Below, in pieces: positions 59,259 to 64,000 of a stretch of 64,000 bases of DNA. Made by a program: the position numbers and the translations under genes. The stretch's first letter is position 1, and every line of letters begins with the position of its first letter. The DNA is taken from positions 248,001 to 312,000 of the forward strand of contig JAGBGX010000010.1 of assembly GCA_017935745.1 (NCBI GenBank), in the 5' to 3' direction. The notes under the pieces were generated by a model that worked only from the letters and a program-made list of their open reading frames with translations, made no database searches and was not told the origin of the DNA. This stretch comes from Treponema sp. Its GTDB lineage: Bacteria; Spirochaetota; Spirochaetia; Treponematales; Treponemataceae.

Positions 59259-60143
59259 CTACTTTTTGAGAACTTCTGCCACTCCTTCGGCAAGCCCTGC
59301 AAGCCCCTGGATTTCAGACGGAATGATGATTTTCGTTGCCTGTCCGTCCGCGGCTTTCTCGAACGCCTCGAGGCTGCGCAGCTTTATAACCGCATCATCG
59401 GCGGCAGCCTCGCGGAGCATGGCGATTCCCTGCGCCTTCGCCTGCTGCACCTCGCGGATTGCCTCGGCCTCGCCGCGCGCCTTTTGGATTGCGGCTTCCT
59501 TCTGCGCCTCTGCCTCAAGAATCATCGACTGCTTCTTTCCTTCCGCCACGAGGATCGCGCTCTGCTTCTGACCTTCCGCAATCAAAATCGCCTCGCGCCG
59601 CTCGCGCTCAGCCCGCATCTGCTTTTCCATCGCCTCTTTTATTGCTTCCGGCGGAATGATGTTCTTGACTTCCACGCGGTTCACCTTGATTCCCCACGGG
59701 TCGGTCGCCTCGTCAAGAATCGAGCGCATTTTGGTGTTGATGACGTCGCGGCTCGTGAGCGTCTGGTCAAGCTCAAGGTCGCCGATGATGTTTCTCAGCG
59801 TGGTCGCCGAAAGATTCTCAAGCGCGTTGATGGGCTTTTCTACGCCGTAGGTGTACAGCTTTGGGTCGGTAATCTGGAAGTAGACGACCGTGTCAATCAT
59901 CATCGTCACGTTGTCCTTGGTGATGACCGGCTGCGGCGGAAAGTCGAGCACGCGCTCCTTCAGGCTCATCCTGTTTGCGATTTTATCGATAAACGGAACT
60001 TTTACGTGAAGACCGACCTGCCACGTCGAGCAGTATGCGCCGAGCCGCTCAATGACAAGCGCGTATGACTGCGGGACAATTCTGATGTTTGAGATGAGAA
60101 CCAGCGCTGCAATCACAATGAGCGCAACTAAAATATAAACCAT
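59259..60143 (-). CDS. SPFH/band-7 membrane protein (stomatin-like)
   Basis: 294 residues from the ATG at 60143. One N-terminal membrane helix (MVYILVALIVIAALVLI) and an SPFH domain (IVPQSYALVIERLGAYCSTW, PQPVITKDNVTMMIDTVVYF). A charged coiled-coil tail (REAILIAEGQKQSAILVAEG) follows, as in QmcA and slipins. Forms oligomers at the membrane. The NfeD-like gene is 17 bases upstream, the usual pairing. Confidence 0.92.
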   Translation of the reverse strand: MVYILVALIVIAALVLISNIRIVPQSYALVIERLGAYCSTWQVGLHVKVPFIDKIANRMSLKERVLDFPPQPVITKDNVTMMIDTVVYFQITDPKLYTYGVEKPINALENLSATTLRNIIGDLELDQTLTSRDVINTKMRSILDEATDPWGIKVNRVEVKNIIPPEAIKEAMEKQMRAERERREAILIAEGQKQSAILVAEGKKQSMILEAEAQKEAAIQKARGEAEAIREVQQAKAQGIAMLREAAADDAVIKLRSLEAFEKAADGQATKIIIPSEIQGLAGLAEGVAEVLKK

Positions 60144-60160
60144 ATATTCCTCCCTTGTTT

Positions 60161-60616
60161 TTACGCCTGCTCTTTCCGCAGGACTTTCAGGCTGTTTCCC
60201 TCCACCTTGGAAACAATGCATACTGTTCCTTTTTCAATGTCAGTTCCGTCAGCCGAAACAGCAGTCCACAGCACGCCGTTCTGCGCCTTTGCCTCGCCTT
60301 TTTCAAACTGAGTGATATCCCGTGTGACAAGAACCTGCTGCCCTTCAAGGGAATTGACATTTGTCTTGTTTTTTCCGATGTTCAGCTTTTTTACGGCAAA
60401 CGGACGCGTCAGGACAATCAGCACAAAAGAAAGCGATGCGAAAATCAGCAGCTGCCAGCGGAACGCAAGCGGCGTGCGCGCGATAAAAATCAGCGGAACA
60501 GAACTGATTGCGCACCATATCGTTGTAAGCGACATCGTGCAGGCTTCCACTATAAGGAACACGATGAGCAATGCAAGCCAGAACCACGGCAAGTTCGCCA
60601 TAAAAAATTGAATCAT
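60161..60616 (-). CDS. NfeD-like membrane protein
   Basis: 151 residues from the ATG at 60616. Two to three membrane helices (WFWLALLIVFLIVEACTM, WQLLIFASLSFVLIVL) and a C-terminal OB fold (GQQVLVTRDITQFEKGEAKA, TVCIVSKVEGNSLKVL). Short form without the serine protease domain. Partner of the SPFH protein. Confidence 0.88.
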   Translation of the reverse strand: MIQFFMANLPWFWLALLIVFLIVEACTMSLTTIWCAISSVPLIFIARTPLAFRWQLLIFASLSFVLIVLTRPFAVKKLNIGKNKTNVNSLEGQQVLVTRDITQFEKGEAKAQNGVLWTAVSADGTDIEKGTVCIVSKVEGNSLKVLRKEQA

Positions 60617-60657
60617 GCGTTCAGTATAGAACAAAATTCCATTTTTTTAAAGCATTT

Positions 60658-60776
60658 GATTCGTGCGGAGGATTTCATACCCCGTCCCTTGGACCGTATG
60701 AAGGGAATGAAATCCGGCTGCGATACCTTATGAGAACAACAGCCCCGATGCTTGCATCGAGGCTGTTGATTCTATT
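60658..60776 (+). repeat. GATTCGTGCGG repeat, family C (long copy)
   Basis: GATTCGTGCGGAGGATTTCA, AATGAAATCC inner arm, GCGATACCTTATGAGAACAA and hairpin GCCCCGATGC-TT-GCATCGAGGC, TGTTGATT. The stem differs from that at 51211 by paired changes. Confidence 0.8.
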
Positions 60777-60866
60777 TAAAAAATATTTGATGGCTGCACA
60801 TTCCCATTTCTAAACTAAAACGATAAAATAAAATCAACAAGCAAACAGCACAAGCAGGAGAAATAT

Positions 60867-61346
60867 ATGTATTTTGAATCTTTGTGGAAAGAATTTTCAA
60901 AACTTGAACAAACGCAAGCGATTGCTCTTGGCGGTTCGCGGGCGGGCAGCGTTTTTGACGAAAAGTCTGATTACGATTTGTACATTTATTGCACAAGCGT
61001 TCCGGGTGAAGCTGAACGCAAACGTATTTTGGACGAATGCTGCAAATATACGGAAATCGGAAATTCATTTTGGGAACTCGAAGACGACTGCACGCTCAAA
61101 GACGGAATCGACATCGATATTTTGTACCGCAGCATCGATGATTTTTCGCGGACAATCGGCTCGGTCGTAGAAAATCATATTTCATACAACGGCTACACAA
61201 CGTGCATGTGGCACAATTTGCTCAGCTGCAAAATTTTATACGACAAAAACGGTGCATTGACAGCGTTGCAAAACAAATACAATATTCCCTATCCCGGCAA
61301 ATTAAAAAATGCAGTCATCAAAAAAAATAATTTCAGCAATGATTGA
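60867..61346 (+). CDS. nucleotidyltransferase, C-terminally truncated
   Basis: 159 residues. Nucleotidyltransferase fold motif GGSRAGSVFDEKSDYDLYI with the metal Asp pair, and a third Asp in GIDIDILY. The family to which this seems to belong is longer (about 260 residues). In the A8 run near 61319-61326 another frame continues ISAMIDELKKVIK to about 61368, so a one-base shift may have cut the end. A MYFESLWKEFSKLE start follows AGGAG. AT-rich, probably imported. Confidence 0.7.
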   Translation: MYFESLWKEFSKLEQTQAIALGGSRAGSVFDEKSDYDLYIYCTSVPGEAERKRILDECCKYTEIGNSFWELEDDCTLKDGIDIDILYRSIDDFSRTIGSVVENHISYNGYTTCMWHNLLSCKILYDKNGALTALQNKYNIPYPGKLKNAVIKKNNFSND

Positions 61347-61411
61347 CGAACTAAAAAAAGTTATAAAATAACATTTCATAATAGTTTGCAAAAAAAACTC
61401 CGAGGATAAAA

Positions 61412-62242
61412 ATGAATTTTATAAAAAAATACGCGTTTCCGTTTGTTATGCTTGCGGTATTTGAAGCAATCGCGGTTATATTGTGGCTTTCTTTGGACAG
61501 CATATTTTACCTGTTCAACTTCAGTTACATCGGTATTGCGGTTTTTTTTGGAATTTTTTTGTACGTCAAAAAATACAAATATGCACGGCGCGTTACGCAG
61601 CTTTTGGTCGGGCTGTATATGCTTGTTTATTTGGGATTTATTGACGGCGAAAATATGCAAATCGAAGGGTTTTGGTACTATTTGCTTACGGGTGTTTTTG
61701 AAGCGGCGACAATACATTACGCGGTTGCAAAAATTTTCGGACCGTTATTGTTCGGCAGAGGCTGGTGCGGTTATGCGTGTTGGACTGCAATGGTTCTTGA
61801 TTTTCTTCCGTACAAAATTCCGAAAAAGCCGAGAAAAAAAATCGGCTGGATAAAATACGTTGCATTTGTTCTTTCGTTTGTGTTTGTTGCTGCGCTTTTT
61901 CTTTTTCACGCGGACGGAATTGAAAAAATTATGTTTTGGGCGTTCGTCATAGGAAACGCGGCGTATTATGCAGCAGGGATCGCATTGGCGTTTATATGCA
62001 AGGATAACAGAGCGTTTTGCAAATACATTTGTCCCGTAACCGTTTTTCTGAAACCCGCAAGTTACTTTTCGCTGCTTCGTATAAAATGTGACAAAACAAA
62101 ATGCACATTGTGCGGAAAATGCAAAAAAGTCTGCCCGATGGATGTCAATGTTACGGATAATTCACGGAAACGAAAAAACGGCACGGAATGCATTTTATGC
62201 TTTGAATGTGTAAAAAAATGTCCAAATAACGCGTTGCAATAG
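61412..62242 (+). CDS. NapH-like polyferredoxin membrane protein
   Basis: 276 residues, five or six membrane helices. The conserved GRGWCGYACW and CKYICPV pairs of NapH/NosR/CcoG-like proteins lie in loops, and two 4Fe-4S motifs sit at the C-terminus (CTLCGKCKKVCPMDV and CILCFECVKKCP). Electron transfer across the membrane is likely; no partner reductase is adjacent. GAGGATAAAA before the ATG. AT-rich like the gene before it. Confidence 0.85.
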   Translation: MNFIKKYAFPFVMLAVFEAIAVILWLSLDSIFYLFNFSYIGIAVFFGIFLYVKKYKYARRVTQLLVGLYMLVYLGFIDGENMQIEGFWYYLLTGVFEAATIHYAVAKIFGPLLFGRGWCGYACWTAMVLDFLPYKIPKKPRKKIGWIKYVAFVLSFVFVAALFLFHADGIEKIMFWAFVIGNAAYYAAGIALAFICKDNRAFCKYICPVTVFLKPASYFSLLRIKCDKTKCTLCGKCKKVCPMDVNVTDNSRKRKNGTECILCFECVKKCPNNALQ

Positions 62243-62348
62243 TTGTAAGAAACTGCGCTATTTGCATTTTTGCATCGGGGCTCGTTCATTGCGTCAGAAG
62301 CATTTTTTAACGCTGGCAGAAATTTTTTTAATGCGGTAAAATAAAGCC

Positions 62349-63212
62349 ATGGACTGTGAGAAATTCAATTTAAAGGAAGCTGCATGCCTTGGAATTGCCG
62401 GAAATTTTACCGGGCACCTTGAGCAGGCAGGCGAAGCCGCGGGCTTTGCAGGAATAAAAGCGGCAGATAAAAATGCGCCCAAGGGAATTTTCCCTACATA
62501 CATTCCCGGGCCTGCCGGATCTGTTCCCGGTTATCTGACTGTGTTTCCGTTTGACAGTGACAGGATTGTGTTTCCGCGCGGAGAGCAGAACCTCCAGATT
62601 GAGCCTGAGTGCGCGCTTGTCTGCACTGTGCGGTGGAACGGAGCCAAGGCAGCGGAGCTTGTGCCGGTTCTGTTCGGAGCATCAAACGACTGTTCCGTCA
62701 GAGGAAGCGGAGCTGAAAAAATCAGCATGAAAAAAAACTGGGGCCCTTCAAGCAAGGGCATTTCCAGGAATCTGATTCCTGTCGGCGCGTTTGAAAGCGG
62801 CGGAACCATCAGCGGCTACAGGATTGCAAGCTTTCTTGTGCGTCACAATGAAGTGTCCGCATACGGAGAAGACAGCCCGGTGAGCGGCTACAGCTGCATC
62901 TACAAAAATCTGCTTGACTGGACTGTCGGGCAGCTCAATTCGCAGCAGGACGAAGGCCCTCTGGAAAATGTAGGCGCATATCTGAATGATGCCGGGCGTC
63001 CTCAAAAGATTGTGCTGTCAATCGGCTCAACGCGCTATACGGAATTCGGGCAGCGCACGTTTTTGCAGGACGGAGATGCTGCGGTTGTTGTGCTGTATCA
63101 GGAACGCAAGTACAGCCCGGACGATATTGCGGCAATGGTTCAGGACGGAACAGTCGCTCTGGACAAGGAAAATTCCGTGCTTTGGCAGTCAGTCCGGGCA
63201 GGCGCGTTTTGA
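62349..63212 (+). CDS. DUF5718-like protein
   Basis: 287 residues, soluble. KEAACLGIAGNFTGHLEQAG, FPTYIPGPAGSVPGYLTVFP, CALVCTVRWNG, SAYGEDSPVSGYSCIY and LSIGSTRYTEFGQRTFLQDG fit DUF5718. The middle resembles the fumarylacetoacetase-type fold; no enzyme activity is known to me. Strong hairpins are missing after it; the next promoter overlaps its stop. Confidence 0.7.
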   Translation: MDCEKFNLKEAACLGIAGNFTGHLEQAGEAAGFAGIKAADKNAPKGIFPTYIPGPAGSVPGYLTVFPFDSDRIVFPRGEQNLQIEPECALVCTVRWNGAKAAELVPVLFGASNDCSVRGSGAEKISMKKNWGPSSKGISRNLIPVGAFESGGTISGYRIASFLVRHNEVSAYGEDSPVSGYSCIYKNLLDWTVGQLNSQQDEGPLENVGAYLNDAGRPQKIVLSIGSTRYTEFGQRTFLQDGDAAVVVLYQERKYSPDDIAAMVQDGTVALDKENSVLWQSVRAGAF

Positions 63213-63237
63213 CGATCCGCTGCGTTTTAATTATATT
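63209..63237 (+). promoter_or_regulatory. promoter of the PepSY-like gene
   Basis: TTGACG at 63209, 17 bases, TATATT at 63232; the -35 box overlaps the stop codon of the gene before. Confidence 0.65.
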
Positions 63238-63260
63238 ATGAATATGTACAGGAGGAACGT

Positions 63261-63716
63261 ATGAAAGGTATACAGAAAATGCAGCTAATGCTTGCCGCGT
63301 TTGCGCTTGCAGCAGTGCCGGTTTTTGCCGACAGAATCATTTCCGTGAATGACCTTCCGCAGAACATCCGGGACACGCTTGCGGAAGCGTTTCCTGAGAA
63401 TCAGATTCACCGTGCAAAGGCCGACTCAAAGGAGTATGAAATCACGCTTGCCGACGGAACGGAAATCGACTTTTACCGGGACGGCGAGTGGAAGGAAATC
63501 GATTCGTACTCAGGGATTCCCGCGCTGCTTCTGCCGGAATACGTGACTGAATATGTTGCGGCGAATTTTCCCGGCGAAACAGTCTGCACAGCGGAAAAGA
63601 ACAGAAGGGAGCTTGAAGTGGAGCTTTCTGACGGAACAGAACTGTATTTTTCCTATGACGGAAGTTTTCTCGGACAGAAAACCGGCGCTCATCACCGCTC
63701 CCATCACCACCGGTAG
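63261..63716 (+). CDS. exported PepSY-like protein
   Basis: 151 residues. Signal peptide (MQLMLAAFALAAVPVFA), then two PepSY-like/BLIP-type repeats: LPQNIRDTLAEAFPENQIHR, KEYEITLADGTEIDFYRDGE, then LPEYVTEYVAANFPGETVC, RELEVELSDGTELYFSYDGS. Ends with a His-rich tail (HHRSHHHR), possibly metal-binding. AGGAGG before the ATG. Confidence 0.85.
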   Translation: MKGIQKMQLMLAAFALAAVPVFADRIISVNDLPQNIRDTLAEAFPENQIHRAKADSKEYEITLADGTEIDFYRDGEWKEIDSYSGIPALLLPEYVTEYVAANFPGETVCTAEKNRRELEVELSDGTELYFSYDGSFLGQKTGAHHRSHHHR

Positions 63717-63733
63717 GCAGTAACACAATTCCG

Positions 63734-63767
63734 GCGGACGTTTTGCATTCAGAGTGCAGGCGTCCGC
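63734..63767 (+). terminator. weak terminator-like hairpin between convergent genes
   Basis: GCGGACG...CGTCCGC with an inner TGCA pair; little T follows. Confidence 0.4.
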
Positions 63768-63770
63768 TTG

Positions 63771-64000
63771 TCATGCAATATCCAGCAAAGGGTCTTTTAT
63801 CGACTCACCGTTATCATAAATCACATAGGGATCAATATCCAGGCAATTGCATTTGTTATACGTTCCGTCCAAAGTCCATGCCAGCGTTCCATTTAAGACA
63901 GTGCAGTTGTTTTTGTAAAAATCAATGTCCCTTAGACATTCAAAAACACCTTTACCGACAAGATGAGAAACATCATAGCTTTTTATTGCACCGTCAACGA
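63771..64000 (-). CDS. DUF2442-like protein, C-terminal part
   Basis: Not complete: the frame enters from the right edge and ends at TGA (63773-63771). The 76 visible residues include SYDVSHLVGKGVFECLRDID, TLAWTLDGTYNKCN, LDIDPYVIYDNG, the pattern of DUF2442 (a small domain that often pairs with DUF4160). Usually part of toxin-antitoxin-like pairs; the partner should lie to the right. Confidence 0.65.
   Translation of the reverse strand, partial: VDGAIKSYDVSHLVGKGVFECLRDIDFYKNNCTVLNGTLAWTLDGTYNKCNCLDIDPYVIYDNGESIKDPLLDIA

Noticed and set aside
59484-60068. 194-residue plus-strand ORF
   Set aside because: Antisense to the SPFH gene; the coiled-coil codons opposite give a spurious open frame.

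Overview
The window looks like chromosomal DNA of a gut or rumen spirochaete close to Treponema. This is judged from gene families and layout, not from a database search. Pointers are: the pyruvate,phosphate dikinase, a methylmalonyl-CoA-type carboxyltransferase, many lipoproteins with spirochaete-style lipoboxes, the NusG paralogue LoaP, poly-G tracts beside lipoprotein genes, and two GH53 beta-1,4-galactanases suited to pectin feeding. The housekeeping part is moderately GC-rich. Stretches at 1-6640, 20500-21700, 34350-34940, 46200-47130 and 60780-62280 are clearly AT-richer and look like imported or fast-evolving islands.

Layout. 1-5680: a four-gene same-strand island (SMC-like TrlF-type ATPase entering from the left, AlbA_2/GHKL ATP-binding protein, unknown protein, RecQ-like helicase with a terminal nuclease-like domain), a candidate anti-mobile-element system. 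5789-6630: an unknown overlapping gene pair. 6685-9931: a surface-sugar remnant (FnlC-type epimerase and a broken WbuB-type glycosyltransferase) split by a hicAB toxin-antitoxin pair in which both genes are broken. 10067-12450: a five-copy 22-bp repeat array before an XRE/ImmA-like regulator, a LoaP antiterminator with a small upstream ORF, and tRNA-Thr. 12537-20179: carboxyltransferase, rpsD, hybrid histidine kinase, asnB. 20530-21562: a DUF3791/DUF3990 toxin-like module. 21716-28394: Hsp70-like/LysM membrane protein, four tRNAs, SRP RNA, and the prenyl synthase-TPR-rseC-lptC-lptA-lptB operon.

28494-44796: ModF-like ABC protein, MTA/SAH nucleosidase, Omp85-like protein, Hsp20, lipoprotein, PPDK with a histone-H1-like tail, PHP phosphatase, an aryl-polyene-type fabG-fabF pair coupled to a DHFR, sirtuin and ABC-F. 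44900-49086: galactan locus with an ordinary GH53-CBM61 enzyme, a phase-variable-looking lipoprotein, and a GH53 whose first beta strand lies at the C-terminus (apparent circular permutation). 49325-64000: proA, pfkB-type kinase, lipoprotein, a FecR/barrel/CHASE2-cyclase divergent locus, SPFH-NfeD pair, nucleotidyltransferase remnant, polyferredoxin, DUF5718, PepSY-like and DUF2442 genes.

One pattern ties the window together: modular arrays of hairpins, 100-200 nt long, recur between genes and often end at the ribosome binding site of the next gene. Their stems change by compensating substitutions while loops stay fixed, notably GAAATAGC. This points to structured RNA leaders rather than simple DNA repeats. 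A separate family of palindromic repeats starting GATTCGTGCGGAGG also recurs.
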